64,000 nt of DNA from an uncultured Williamsia sp. (GCF_947494875.1 NZ_CANLWM010000001.1:744001-808000), one strand, 5' to 3'. Shown: positions 53,063 to 61,894, counted from the first letter of the stretch. Notes: generated by a model from the sequence alone, not told the origin. Program-made: numbers and translations.

Positions 53063-53595
53063 GGGGTCAAGCTACCATCCGCACCTGCCCGGACCGGGGC
53101 TCCTCGGTCGGCGCAACTCGCCGGTACCACCAGCACCGGTCGGCTGCAGTGACGCAGCACCGCCTCGGCGACGGAGCTGTGCAGAAGCGCGCGCAGACCC
53201 GATGCCCCGCGGGTGCCGGTGACCAGGACGGCGGCACCGAGATCGTCGGCCGCCGTCACCAGCGCACCCCAGACGGTGGTCGACACCTCGGCGAGGTGCC
53301 CCTCCGCCTCGAGGCCGCCGGCCCGGGCGCGGGCGACCCCGGCGTCGACGATGCGCCGCGCCTCGTCGTGGAGGAGGTCGTCGACCTCGGTGTCGACACC
53401 GGTGGCGAACATCGGTTGCATCCCGGCCGCGCTCGACAGCCGCGCCGTCTGATGGGTGCCGGACTCCCAGGCGGTGACGACGACGGCGCGACGGCCCGCG
53501 AGGAAGCGGGCGGCGTGATCGATCGCGCGATCCGCGTTCTCCGACCCGTCGTAGGCGATCATGATCAGGTCGGCAGTCGTGTCTGCGGTGCTCAT
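53059..53595 (-). CDS. universal stress protein
   Basis: This 178-residue UspA-fold protein opens with LIMIAYDGSENADRAIDHAA. It ends with the ATP-binding pattern VTGTRGASGLRALLHSSVAE and HCSRPVLVVP, as in ATP-binding universal stress proteins. It heads the operon with DUF2613 and aftD. GAGAGGAGTC is the ribosome site before ATG 53595. Its link to cell-wall synthesis is by position only. Confidence 0.9.
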   Translation of the reverse strand: MSTADTTADLIMIAYDGSENADRAIDHAARFLAGRRAVVVTAWESGTHQTARLSSAAGMQPMFATGVDTEVDDLLHDEARRIVDAGVARARAGGLEAEGHLAEVSTTVWGALVTAADDLGAAVLVTGTRGASGLRALLHSSVAEAVLRHCSRPVLVVPASCADRGAPVRAGADGSLTP

Positions 53596-53675
53596 CGCGG
53601 GACTCCTCTCGACGGCCCCCGACCACGAGAATAGTCCGATATGCCCTGCTCGGGGCCGGTTCGCCGAGCCCGTGC

Positions 53676-53681
53676 GAGACT
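53676..53681 (+). promoter_or_regulatory. -10-like element of lpqI
   Basis: GAGACT ends 7 bases before ATG 53689. This supports the lipoprotein start over the upstream ATG at 53641. Confidence 0.35.
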
Positions 53682-53688
53682 GCTCGGC

Positions 53689-54879
53689 ATGTCCTGGGAC
53701 CGCCGTCCGCGCCTGCGCACCGCCGCGCTCTGCCTGGTCGCGGTCGCCGCGACCGCCTGCTCGACGACACAGCCCGCGGGGGTCGAGAGCACCACCGAGA
53801 CGCCGTCGTCGACCGCGTCTCCTGCACCGTCGGCGGCGGCCCCCGCTTCCGCGGTGGCGTCGACGCGGTGCACGTCGACGATCGCCGGGATGGGGCTGCG
53901 CGACAAGCTCGCATCGCTGCTGGTCGTCGGGGTGACGGGACCGGCGGATGCGCTACGGGTCGTCCGCGATCAGCACGTCGGCGGGATCTTCCTGCAGAGC
54001 AGCACCGATCAGTCCATCTACGCGGACGGACGCCTGCGCTCGATCGCGCGGTCGGGACCGCGGCCGGTGCTGGTCACCATCGACCAGGAGGGCGGCCGCG
54101 TGTCGCGTCTCGCCGACCTCGGCATCGACAGCCCGTCGGCGCGCGACCTGGCCCGGACGTCCACGCCGGCGGAGGTGCGCGCGATCGCCCGCCGGACGGG
54201 GGAGGGGATGAAGCGCCTCGGCATCACCGTCGATCTCGCCCCCGACGCCGACGTCAGCGACCAGCCCGACGACACCGTGATCGGGGACCGGTCGTTCTCC
54301 GACGACCCGGCCACGGTCGCGAGGTACGCCGCGGCGTTCGCGAACGGCCTCCGCGACGCCGGGATCATGCCGGTGTTCAAGCATTTCCCGGGCCACGGCC
54401 ACGGATCGGGCGACTCCCACACGGGCACGGTCCGGACGCCGCCGCTGTCGCAGCTGCGCACCGACGACCTGGTGCCGTACCGGACGCTGCTCCCGGGACC
54501 TGAGGGCCCGCCCGCGACGGGTGTGATGGTCGGTCATCTGATCGTGCCGGGACTGACCGGCGACGAGTTGCCGGCGAGCATCTCGCCCGCGGCGATGCGC
54601 ATGCTCCGGACGGGTGTCGGGTACGGCGGTCGACCCTACGACGGCCCGATCTTCACCGACGACCTCAGCGGGATGGCGGCGATCTCCGCGCGGTTCGGCA
54701 TCACCGAGGCGGTGGTACGGGCGATCGAGGCCGGTGCGGACCTCGCGTTGTGGCTGACGACGTCGGCCGTCCCGTCGGTGCTCGACGGTCTGACGGCGGC
54801 TGTGCGCAGCGGTCGCATCACGACCGCGCGTGTCGACGACTCGGTGGAACGCGTGTTGCGCACCACCGGCGCGTGCTGA
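53689..54879 (+). CDS. lpqI: LpqI, glycoside hydrolase family 3 lipoprotein
   Basis: This 396-residue lipoprotein has a signal peptide with lipobox VAATACST (Cys near 24). It is a NagZ-type beta-N-acetylglucosaminidase of GH3. PVLVTIDQEGGRVSRLADLG lies near 125, and the acid/base loop KHFPGHGHGSGDSHTGTVR near 230. FTDDLSGMAA carries the aspartate nucleophile near residue 324. It releases N-acetylglucosamine from muropeptides in wall recycling. It faces away from the usp-aftD operon, as Rv0237 does. Confidence 0.92.
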   Translation: MSWDRRPRLRTAALCLVAVAATACSTTQPAGVESTTETPSSTASPAPSAAAPASAVASTRCTSTIAGMGLRDKLASLLVVGVTGPADALRVVRDQHVGGIFLQSSTDQSIYADGRLRSIARSGPRPVLVTIDQEGGRVSRLADLGIDSPSARDLARTSTPAEVRAIARRTGEGMKRLGITVDLAPDADVSDQPDDTVIGDRSFSDDPATVARYAAAFANGLRDAGIMPVFKHFPGHGHGSGDSHTGTVRTPPLSQLRTDDLVPYRTLLPGPEGPPATGVMVGHLIVPGLTGDELPASISPAAMRMLRTGVGYGGRPYDGPIFTDDLSGMAAISARFGITEAVVRAIEAGADLALWLTTSAVPSVLDGLTAAVRSGRITTARVDDSVERVLRTTGAC

Positions 54880-54903
54880 GTGCCGCGTGGACCGGATGGT
54901 CCG

Positions 54904-54993
54904 CGCGGGCACTACGCGGTGAACAGCCCCCCGGCTGCCTGACGAACGGCATACCCCACGTAAAAACCGTTCGTCAGTCGCGTAGTGCCCGCG
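54904..54993. repeat. nested double inverted repeat
   Basis: Outer arms (54904-54918 and 54979-54993, 15 bp perfect, core GCGGGCACTACGCG) enclose inner arms CTGACGAACGG (54939-54949) and CCGTTCGTCAG (54967-54977). The right halves run into the 3' end of the small-protein gene. Confidence 0.8.
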
Positions 54994-55165
54994 TCTCCGC
55001 GGACGCCAGATCGACCGGCAACGGCCAGCCGAACTGGTCTCCCGCTCCGTCGGGATCCCCCCCCGGGTCCCGAAGGTGCGAGATGACGAGGAGCGTGATC
55101 GTGCAGATGGCCGTCATCACCGCGATGGACACGATGATCAACACCCACAGCACGGCCTCACCCAT
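54974..55165 (-). CDS. 63-residue single-helix membrane protein
   Basis: The product has one membrane helix (MGEAVLWVLIIVSIAVMTAI) and a cytosolic acidic tail ending in ALRD. It matches no family known to me. GGGGGAG precedes ATG 55165. The stop codon lies inside the nested inverted repeat. It is divergent from a TetR gene whose operator lies between them, so it may be co-regulated (inference). Confidence 0.55.
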   Translation of the reverse strand: MGEAVLWVLIIVSIAVMTAICTITLLVISHLRDPGGDPDGAGDQFGWPLPVDLASAETRALRD

Positions 55166-55249
55166 CGGACTCCCCCATCCGATCGAGGGTGCAGCGCCCC
55201 CCAAGACAGGTGACCCCCTGCGCTGCTACTCTCGTCCTCATGCCACGTT

Positions 55250-55268
55250 ACGTTACAGTCTGTAATGT
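55250..55268. promoter_or_regulatory. TetR operator
   Basis: ACGTTACAG and CTGTAATGT flank one central T; the inner 6 bases of each arm pair perfectly. The left arm contains a -10-like TACAGT at 55254, so binding would block the TetR promoter. Confidence 0.6.
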
Positions 55269-55271
55269 TTG

Positions 55272-55889
55272 ATGGTCAATACCGGCCGGCCGAGAGATTC
55301 CTCGATCGACGACGCCATCCTCGACGAGGCGGCGCGGATGGTCGTGGAGAACGGGTACGGCGCAACCACCATCGACGCGGTCGCCCGGGCCGCGGGCACC
55401 ACGCGACCTGCGGTGTACCGCCGGTACGCGTCCCTGGCACAGATCGTCTCCGCGGCCATGAGCTCGAGGCTCGTCTTCGCCCCGGCCGTCGACTCCGGTG
55501 ATCTCCCCACCGACCTGCGACGCATCCAGCAGGCCCAGGTCGCCTTCTTCACCGACCCGCTGGTCGTCAAGGCGCTCCCCGGTCTGATCGAGGAGAGCTC
55601 CCGCAACGAGACGCTGCGGACCCGACTCCTCGACGACGTCATGGCGCCGCGTCGCGCCGCGGTCGCCACCGCGATCGACCAGGCCGCCGCCCGGGGCGAG
55701 ATCGAGGTCGGTCACAACGTCGAGCACGTCGCCGACCTGCTCATCGGACCGTTGATGCTCCGCACCCTGCTGCCCGCGTTGGGTGCCGTCGACGAGGGTC
55801 TGGTGGCGACGACCGTCGCCGCCGCCCTGCACGCCGTCCACCACCGCGGCGGGCTCCCCCGCGATGCAGGGGTGGGCTCCGCGGAGTGA
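55272..55889 (+). CDS. TetR-family regulator
   Basis: This 205-residue protein has the helix-turn-helix at residues about 12-58 (ILDEAARMVVENGYGATTID followed by AVARAAGTTRPAVYRRYASL). Its C-terminal domain contains VGHNVEHVADLLIGPLMLRT, a TetR_C_33-like pattern. ATG 55272 follows TTG 55269. The palindrome just upstream suggests autoregulation. Its other target may be the divergent small membrane protein. Confidence 0.9.
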   Translation: MVNTGRPRDSSIDDAILDEAARMVVENGYGATTIDAVARAAGTTRPAVYRRYASLAQIVSAAMSSRLVFAPAVDSGDLPTDLRRIQQAQVAFFTDPLVVKALPGLIEESSRNETLRTRLLDDVMAPRRAAVATAIDQAAARGEIEVGHNVEHVADLLIGPLMLRTLLPALGAVDEGLVATTVAAALHAVHHRGGLPRDAGVGSAE

Positions 55890-55912
55890 ATCCGCGGCGC
55901 TCTCGCGTCCAT

Positions 55913-55932
55913 AACTTACTGCCTGGTAAGTT
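55913..55932. promoter_or_regulatory. TetR operator upstream of the second TetR gene
   Basis: AACTTAC and GTAAGTT form a perfect 7-bp inverted repeat around a 6-base spacer, 54 bases before ATG 55986. Confidence 0.65.
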
Positions 55933-55985
55933 GTAGGCCGGTCCGTCGGTTTCTCGGACGGCGAGCGGGTGAGAGGCGGTGGAAC

Positions 55986-56603
55986 ATGCCGGGAGGGACG
56001 AAGCGGCTGCCCCGCGCAGTCCGTGAGCAACAAATGCTCGACGCGGCAGTCAAGGTGTTCGCGGAGAAGGGCTTTCGCGAGACCTCGATGGACGCCATCG
56101 CGGCCGCGGCGGACATCAGCAAGCCGATGCTGTACCTCTACCACGGCTCGAAGGACGAACTCTTCGCCGCATGTCTCAACCGCGAGGGCGCCCGCTTCAT
56201 CGATGCGATGACCATCGGGTTCGACCCGCGTCTGCGTCAGCGGGACCAGGCGCGCACCGTCATCTTCGAGTTCCTGCGGTTCGTCGACGCGAACCGTGAC
56301 TCGTGGCGGGTGCTGTACCGCGTCGCCACCGGTCAGGCTGCGTTCGCCGGGCTCATAGCGGCCAGTCGCGCACGACTGATCGAGATGATCGCGGACCTGC
56401 TGCGCCGGGGCACCACCGTCGAGCGCGCCACCGACCGCGAGTTCGAGCTGATGGCCGTCGCCCTGGTGGGCGCGGGTGAGGCCGTCGCCGACCGCATCTC
56501 CGAGGGCGACATCGACCTCGACACCGCCGCCGACATCATGGTCCAGATGGGCTGGCACGGTCTCGCCGGCGGCAAGCGCATCGACGAACACGTCTTCGAC
56601 TGA
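55986..56603 (+). CDS. TetR-family regulator
   Basis: This 205-residue regulator has the helix-turn-helix at residues about 8-55 (MLDAAVKVFAEKGFRETSMD followed by AIAAAADISKPMLYLYHGSK). The ligand domain contains FLRFVDANRDSWRVLYRVAT. GGTGGAAC before ATG 55986 is the ribosome site. The upstream palindrome suggests autoregulation. It is convergent with the SDR gene. The gene order after lpqI resembles Rv0238. Confidence 0.9.
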   Translation: MPGGTKRLPRAVREQQMLDAAVKVFAEKGFRETSMDAIAAAADISKPMLYLYHGSKDELFAACLNREGARFIDAMTIGFDPRLRQRDQARTVIFEFLRFVDANRDSWRVLYRVATGQAAFAGLIAASRARLIEMIADLLRRGTTVERATDREFELMAVALVGAGEAVADRISEGDIDLDTAADIMVQMGWHGLAGGKRIDEHVFD

Positions 56604-56620
56604 CGGCGGTCGCGTCCGGC

Positions 56621-57433
56621 TCAGAGGTCGGGCAGCCCCAGTTCCATGTTCGGCTTGATCAGCCCACCGTCGATCTCCAGGATCTTGCCCGTCGAATAGG
56701 CGCCGGCGTCCGAGGCGAGATAGACCGCGGCGGCGGCGATCTCGGCCGGATCGCCGATCCGGTGCAGTGGGGTGGCGTTCTCCAGGGACGCCAGCATCCC
56801 GTCGTCGCCGGTGACGATCTCCAGGGCGGACGTCGCGATCGATCCCGGGGCGATCGCGTTCACCCGGATACGCGGCGCGAGGTCCTCGGCGGCGAGCCGT
56901 GTGTAATGCGCCAGAGCGGCTTTCGCCGTCCCGTACGCCACGAAACCCCGGCCGGGGAGACGTCCCATGGTCGAGGTGATGTTGAGGATCGAGCCGCCGG
57001 AGTCGTTGCGCACCATCAGCGGGACAGCCGCGCAGGTGAGCGCGTGCGCGGTGGCGACGTTGAACCGGAAGGCGTTCTCCAGCGCGGAGACGGACGTGTC
57101 CAGCAGGGCGTTCGGGAAGGTGCCGCCGACGTTGTTCACCACGATGTCGAGTCGGCCGAACTCGGAGTCGGCGGTGGCCGCGAGTCCCGCGGTGACCTCG
57201 GGGTCGCTGAGGTCGGCGGCGACGGTGACGGCTCGTCGCCCCGTGGCGCGGATCTGCTCGGCGACCTCGTCGAGCTGCTCGGCCGTCCGCGACGAGATGA
57301 CGACGTCGGCACCCGCCTCGGCGAACGCGACCGCGATGGCCGCCCCGAGTCCCCGTCCGGCGCCCGTGACGACCGCGACGCGACCGTCGAGACGAAACCG
57401 GTCGAGAATAGAACGTGTTCTCGTTTCGCTCAT
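56621..57433 (-). CDS. short-chain dehydrogenase
   Basis: This 270-residue NAD(P)-dependent enzyme has GAGRGLG near residue 24, DIVVNNVGG near 97, serine in LNITSTMG and catalytic YGTAK near 170. The proline-glycine PGSIAT follows. It is a classical SDR. It lies five bases after the MmpL stop, so the two are one operon. A role in modifying the exported molecule is inference. Confidence 0.9.
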   Translation of the reverse strand: MSETRTRSILDRFRLDGRVAVVTGAGRGLGAAIAVAFAEAGADVVISSRTAEQLDEVAEQIRATGRRAVTVAADLSDPEVTAGLAATADSEFGRLDIVVNNVGGTFPNALLDTSVSALENAFRFNVATAHALTCAAVPLMVRNDSGGSILNITSTMGRLPGRGFVAYGTAKAALAHYTRLAAEDLAPRIRVNAIAPGSIATSALEIVTGDDGMLASLENATPLHRIGDPAEIAAAAVYLASDAGAYSTGKILEIDGGLIKPNMELGLPDL

Positions 57434-57438
57434 GGGCG

Positions 57439-59538
57439 TCAGCGTAGCGACGCGTGCTCCCGCGGGGGAGTGGGCCACCAGATCCGTTCGCCGACGAGCG
57501 TGAACAGCGCCGGGACCACCACCGTGCGGACGACGAACGTGTCGAGCAGGATGCCCAGCCCGACGATGATGCCGAGCTGCGTGAGCGTGATGAGGGGCAG
57601 CACGCCGAGGACGGCGAACACCGCCGCGAGCACGATGCCCGCGCTGGTGATGACCCCGCCGGTCGCCGAGACGGCTCGCGTCATCGCCTCCGGTACCCGG
57701 TGGCGTGCGCTCTCCTCCCGGGCCCGGGTGACCAGGAAGATCGTGTAGTCGACGCCGAGCGCCACGAGGAAGAGGAACGCGAACAGCACCGTGTTGTTGT
57801 CGAGGGCCGGGAACCCGACGACGTGGACGCCGACGAACGTCCCCAGCCCGATGGCGGCGACGGTGCTGAGCACGGTCGCCAGCACCAGCAGGATCGGCGC
57901 CAAGGCCGACCGCAACAGCAGGTACAGCACGACGAGGACCACGGCCAGGATCAGCGGGATGACCAGGAGGCGGTCGTCGGCGGCGGCGTCGCGCGTGTCG
58001 AGGGCCCGGGCGTCGCTGCCGCCCACCAGCGCGTCGGCGCCCGGGGTGTCGGCGAGGCGGTCGCGCATCGACGCGATGGAGTCGAAGGCGCCCGTCGATG
58101 CGGGCGCCGAGGTGAGCACCACGCTGAACCGGCTGAGCCCGTCGGGCGACGTCCCCGTCTGCGTCACCGACTGCACGCCGGGCGTGCCACGCAGCGCCGA
58201 CTCGACCTGGCCGGCGACGGCCGAGCGCGCGACGACGGTCGTCGGGTCCGACTGCCCCGCGGGGAAGTGTTCGTCGACGACGTCGAAGCCGGTCACCGAG
58301 TCCGCGGTCACGCGGAACTGCTGCGTCTGACTGAGGCCGATCGACGTGCCGATCACGCCGAGCGCGCACACGGCGAGCAGCACGACCGCGGTCGACAGCG
58401 ACCGCCTCGGATGGGTGACGACCGCGGCGGCGATGCGGTGCCACGCGCCGGTGGAGTGCAGGTCGGCGTCGTCGCCGGTGAGCGACTCGTCCACGCGGGG
58501 GACGAACGGCCAGAACAGCTTCCGTCCGAACAGGCTCAGCGCCGGGGGGAGCACGAGCAGCGCGAACAGCATCGCCAGCAGCAGGCCCGACGCGGCCGCG
58601 GCACCCAGGCTGCGCGTGCTCGGCAGGGCGGCGAACAGAAGGGTGAGCAGCGCCAGGACCACGGTCACGTTGCTCGCGAGCACCGCGGGTCCGGCGCGGC
58701 GGACCGCGTGGCGCAGCGCCTCGCGGTGGTCGGTGCGACGGCGGAGCTCCTCGCGGTACCGGGAGATGACCAGCAGCGCGTAGTTCGTGCCCGCGCCGAA
58801 CACGAGCACGCTGGTGATGCCCGACGTCGACCCGTCGTAGGTCAGCCCCGCGGCGCTCGCGACCGCGCCGCCGACCGACGAGGCGACGCGATCGGCGATC
58901 GCCACGACGATCAGCGGGACCAGCCACAGGACCGGCGACCGGTACGTCGCGATCAGCAGCAGTGCCACGACCAGCGCGGTGACGGCCAGCAGTGTGACGT
59001 TCGCCCCGGAGAACGAGTTGGCGATGTCCGCGGCGAAGGCCGGGCCACCGGTCACGTGCGCGGTGAGGTCGGCGGGGAGCCCGGTGTCGGCCGCGGTGCG
59101 CAGCGCGTCGACGGTGTCCCGCAGCGTGAAGCCGCTGATCTCCGAGGACACCGGCACCGTCGCGATGGCTGCCGTGCCGTCCGGCGAGACCACCAGAGGA
59201 GGTCCGGACGCGTCGGCACGGGTCGCGCGATCGGTGGCCAGCATCCGGTCGCGCGCCTGCGTGACAGCAGCACGGTCGGCGTCGGAGAGGGATCCACCGT
59301 CGGTGCGGTCGACGACGAGGATCGCCGAGGCGACGTCCGCGTCGGGGAACCGCGACAGGCGGTCGTCGATGCGGGCCGACTGAGCGTTGTCGGGCACGGA
59401 GTTCGGCGAGTCGTTCGTCGAGGAACTGCTGCCGAGTGCGCCCATCACCGCGATGCCGAGGATCACCACGACGAGGCCCACGATCCACGAGCGGCGTCCG
59501 GTGACGAGTGCGGTGAAGCGGTCCCATGCGGCGGCCAT
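57439..59538 (-). CDS. MmpL-like exporter (actII-ORF3 type)
   Basis: This 699-residue RND exporter has twelve predicted helices and two periplasmic domains. The second relay site is normal ([17 protein letters not shown]), but the first reads [20 protein letters not shown] with asparagine at residue 252 in place of aspartate. ATG 59538 is supported by TTGCTG-17-GACAGT, 7 bases upstream. Two MarR sites lie across that promoter. The cargo is unknown. Confidence 0.88.
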   Translation of the reverse strand: MAAAWDRFTALVTGRRSWIVGLVVVILGIAVMGALGSSSSTNDSPNSVPDNAQSARIDDRLSRFPDADVASAILVVDRTDGGSLSDADRAAVTQARDRMLATDRATRADASGPPLVVSPDGTAAIATVPVSSEISGFTLRDTVDALRTAADTGLPADLTAHVTGGPAFAADIANSFSGANVTLLAVTALVVALLLIATYRSPVLWLVPLIVVAIADRVASSVGGAVASAAGLTYDGSTSGITSVLVFGAGTNYALLVISRYREELRRRTDHREALRHAVRRAGPAVLASNVTVVLALLTLLFAALPSTRSLGAAAASGLLLAMLFALLVLPPALSLFGRKLFWPFVPRVDESLTGDDADLHSTGAWHRIAAAVVTHPRRSLSTAVVLLAVCALGVIGTSIGLSQTQQFRVTADSVTGFDVVDEHFPAGQSDPTTVVARSAVAGQVESALRGTPGVQSVTQTGTSPDGLSRFSVVLTSAPASTGAFDSIASMRDRLADTPGADALVGGSDARALDTRDAAADDRLLVIPLILAVVLVVLYLLLRSALAPILLVLATVLSTVAAIGLGTFVGVHVVGFPALDNNTVLFAFLFLVALGVDYTIFLVTRAREESARHRVPEAMTRAVSATGGVITSAGIVLAAVFAVLGVLPLITLTQLGIIVGLGILLDTFVVRTVVVPALFTLVGERIWWPTPPREHASLR

Positions 59539-59545
59539 GGCGACA

Positions 59546-59574
59546 ACTGTCTCAGAAACTGAGCCTTTCAGCAA
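59546..59574 (-). promoter_or_regulatory. promoter of the MmpL-SDR operon
   Basis: Minus-strand TTGCTG (59574-59569) and GACAGT (59551-59546) are 17 bases apart, with the ATG 7 bases further. Both MarR sites overlap it. Confidence 0.55.
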
Positions 59575-59578
59575 CTGA
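59552..59578. promoter_or_regulatory. paired MarR operators
   Basis: TCAGAAACTGA (59552-59562) and TCAGCAACTGA (59568-59578) are two copies of an 11-bp palindrome, TCAG-NAA-CTGA, 16 bases apart start to start. Confidence 0.65.
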
Positions 59579-59597
59579 GATTTCTACGGTGCCGACG

Positions 59598-59603
59598 TAG
59601 GCT
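59598..59603 (+). promoter_or_regulatory. -10 element of the MarR gene
   Basis: TAGGCT ends 6 bases before GTG 59610. A CTGAGA at 59575-59580 lies 17 bases upstream as -35 and overlaps the second MarR site. Confidence 0.55.
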
Positions 59604-59609
59604 CTCACC

Positions 59610-60077
59610 GTGGACAGGGCGGAGTTGGAGTCGGCGATGGCCGCCGACATGCGCGCGTTGTCGGCGGCGTCGGAGCAGATCGGACGCGCCTTCGCGGCCC
59701 GACATGATCTCTCGGCGAACGACTTCCAGGCCCTCCTGCGCATCATGGTCGCCGACGTCGACGGGGATCCGTTGACCGTGGGCCGGCTCGGGGCGTCCCT
59801 GGGTATGTCCTCGGCCGCGATGACCTACCTCGTCGAGCGGATGATCGCGTCGGGCCACATCCGCCGCGAGGCGCACCCGACCGACCGACGACGCGTGATC
59901 CTCCGCTACGACGACCACGGCATGGAGGTCGCCCGCGAGTTCTTCGGGCCGCTGGGCGCGGTCACCCGCGCCGCCCTCGCCGACGTCGACGACGACGACC
60001 TCGCGACCGCGCACCGTGTCTTCGCCGTCCTCATCGACGCGATCCGTGGCTACGGAGCGGAGCTGGCCGAGGGCTGA
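59610..60077 (+). CDS. MarR-family regulator
   Basis: This 155-residue regulator has a winged helix: FQALLRIMVADVDGDPLTVG, then RLGASLGMSSAAMTYLVERM, with the wing AHPTDRRRVILRYDDHGMEV. GTG 59610 is leaderless by spacing. It is divergent from the MmpL-SDR operon and probably represses both through the paired sites. The ligand is unknown. Confidence 0.92.
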   Translation: MDRAELESAMAADMRALSAASEQIGRAFAARHDLSANDFQALLRIMVADVDGDPLTVGRLGASLGMSSAAMTYLVERMIASGHIRREAHPTDRRRVILRYDDHGMEVAREFFGPLGAVTRAALADVDDDDLATAHRVFAVLIDAIRGYGAELAEG

Positions 60078-60097
60078 GCCGGTCGGGGCTCCTCGGG

Positions 60098-60508
60098 TCA
60101 GGCCGGCGATGTCGCCGAGACGCGCACGGTGGTGCCCGACGGGTCGCGGAACGCGCAGTCCCGGGGACCCCACGGCTGATCCATGGGCTCCTGCAGCACC
60201 TCCGCGCCGGACGCGGCGACGCGCTCGAAGAGACCGTCGAGGTCGTCCGTGGCGAAGCCGATCATCGGCAGCGAGCCCTTCGCCAGCAATTCCGCCAGCG
60301 CGTCGGCGTCGTCGGGCCCTCGACCGGACTGCGGCGTGGAGAGGACCACCGCGACGCCGGGTCGAGAATCCGAGGCGATGGTGACCCACCGTCCGTTTCC
60401 GCCCGCGACGTCGTTGAGCACCGTGAGACCGAGGGCGTCGCGATAGAAGGTCAGCGCGGCGTCGACGTCGTGGACGGTGAGATGGGTGAAGGCGAGGGTG
60501 ACTGTCAT
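60098..60508 (-). CDS. glyoxalase-like (VOC) protein
   Basis: This 136-residue protein has the vicinal-oxygen-chelate fold: THLTVHDVDAALTFYRDALG near residue 8 and DQPWGPRDCAFRDPSGTTVR near 110. One metal ligand is the histidine of HLTV. No further catalytic detail is visible. It lies 10 bases after the AraC gene, a common pairing with glyoxalase/bleomycin-resistance proteins. Confidence 0.85.
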   Translation of the reverse strand: MTVTLAFTHLTVHDVDAALTFYRDALGLTVLNDVAGGNGRWVTIASDSRPGVAVVLSTPQSGRGPDDADALAELLAKGSLPMIGFATDDLDGLFERVAASGAEVLQEPMDQPWGPRDCAFRDPSGTTVRVSATSPA

Positions 60509-60518
60509 GCCCGGAAAG

Positions 60519-60947
60519 CTACGGAACCCGGTGCTCGGAACCTTCTCGCAAACTGCTCGACGTCGGGCGACACGCCACACGGGCCAGACAGCTCGGCATC
60601 GCGATCACCGCCGAGTGGTCGCGAGCCCGGTAGGCGCTCGGCGTCTCACCGGTGACCGCGCGGAACCGGGCGCTGAAGGATCCCAGCGACGTACACCCCA
60701 CGGCCATGCAGGTGTCGGTGACGCTCCACCCCGCGCGGAGCAGCGCCATCGCGCGCTCGATCCGCCGCGTCATCAGATAGCTGTAGGGCGTCTCGCCGTA
60801 GGCCGCCGCGAACCGACGGGAGAAGTGCGCCGGCGACATGAACGCGCGCGCCGCGATCGTCGGCACGTCGAGCGGTTGCGCGTACTCACGGTCCATGAGG
60901 TCACGCGCCCGGCGCAGATGCGTCAGCGTCGCGATGTCGTCACCCAT
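60519..60947 (-). CDS. AraC-family regulator, short form
   Basis: This 142-residue protein is mostly the AraC DNA-binding domain: two helix-turn-helices (PLDVPTIAARAFMSPAHFSR and WSVTDTCMAVGCTSLGSFSA), without a large ligand domain. ATG 60947 overlaps the glycosyltransferase stop by 8 bases. It is co-transcribed with the VOC gene, which it probably controls. Confidence 0.82.
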   Translation of the reverse strand: MGDDIATLTHLRRARDLMDREYAQPLDVPTIAARAFMSPAHFSRRFAAAYGETPYSYLMTRRIERAMALLRAGWSVTDTCMAVGCTSLGSFSARFRAVTGETPSAYRARDHSAVIAMPSCLARVACRPTSSSLREGSEHRVP

Positions 60948-61848
60948 CGGTGCCGTACCACCCGTCGAGCCGCTTGCCGAGGCCGAATGCGGTGACCGCG
61001 AGGGAGATCCGTTCGGGCGGCGAGAACTCCTTCGCCGCCCGGGATGCTTCGCGGACAACGGTTCGCGCGTCGGCGACCTGGTCGCGAGTGGCGCCCGGGC
61101 CGCAGAGCGCGGGATAGGCGTCGAGCTTCTCGCCGATGACGTGGGCGCACAGGTCGCGATGCACCTCGGCCGTCGCCGCGTCGGTCCGCAACGCGGACTT
61201 CCACTCGTCCTGTGCGGACATCTGCTTCGGCGATCGTCGGTAGAGCACGCCGGGGATCGCGTCGCGCCGCATGCGGACGCCGTCGAGGGCGAGGCGCATG
61301 AACAGGTCCCAATCCTCCGCGGGCACCGCCCGGTACCCGCCGACATCGAGCAGTGTCTGCCGATCGGCGGCGAGGGTGGACTGGATGAACGGGCAGTTGA
61401 GCAACAACTCCTGCAGCGCGGATCGGGGGCCGGCCGAGAGCAGGGGGACGGGCTCGACGGCGAGGCGCGACGGGCCGTAGAACCAGGCGCCGGTGAAGAC
61501 GACGTCGGAGTCGCCTCGCGTCAGCGTCCGCATCTGGCGCCCGATGCGCCGGGGCAGCGAGATGTCGTCGGCGTCGATCCTCGCGACCCACCGGGTGTCC
61601 GACTCCTCGAGCAGGACGTTGGCGGCTCCGTGGACCCCGAGCGGTGTGCCGTCGTTGGTGATGACCCGGACGCGACTGTCGCGGCGTGCTTCCGCCCGGA
61701 GCACGGCGGCCGTGGCGTCGGTGCTCGCGTCGTCGAGGACGAGGATGCGCCCGTCGGACGGCAGGGACCGGGCCGTGCTCCGGATGGCGGTGGCGACGGT
61801 GCCCGCGGCGTTGTGCGCGGGGATCGTCACGGTCAGCGTGGCGTCCAT
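60940..61848 (-). CDS. GT2-family glycosyltransferase
   Basis: This 302-residue enzyme has a GT-A fold. The start TVTIPAHNAAGTVATAIRST, the donor site VLDDASTDATAAV near residue 37, and the metal-binding DxD as RIDADDISLPRR near 92 are typical. EDWDLFMRLALDG near 185 carries the catalytic acid. It may transfer a sugar to an envelope or polyketide acceptor. It heads the AraC-VOC operon. Confidence 0.85.
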   Translation of the reverse strand: MDATLTVTIPAHNAAGTVATAIRSTARSLPSDGRILVLDDASTDATAAVLRAEARRDSRVRVITNDGTPLGVHGAANVLLEESDTRWVARIDADDISLPRRIGRQMRTLTRGDSDVVFTGAWFYGPSRLAVEPVPLLSAGPRSALQELLLNCPFIQSTLAADRQTLLDVGGYRAVPAEDWDLFMRLALDGVRMRRDAIPGVLYRRSPKQMSAQDEWKSALRTDAATAEVHRDLCAHVIGEKLDAYPALCGPGATRDQVADARTVVREASRAAKEFSPPERISLAVTAFGLGKRLDGWYGTDG

Positions 61849-61894
61849 CGTCTCCCGACCCTATGAGTCGGGATGGGTGCCCGCAGCACGACGG

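Noticed and set aside
53585-53612. Possible DosR box (GGGACT...GGCCCC) upstream of the universal stress gene
   Set aside because: Arm spacing and the second half do not match the 20-bp DosR palindrome.
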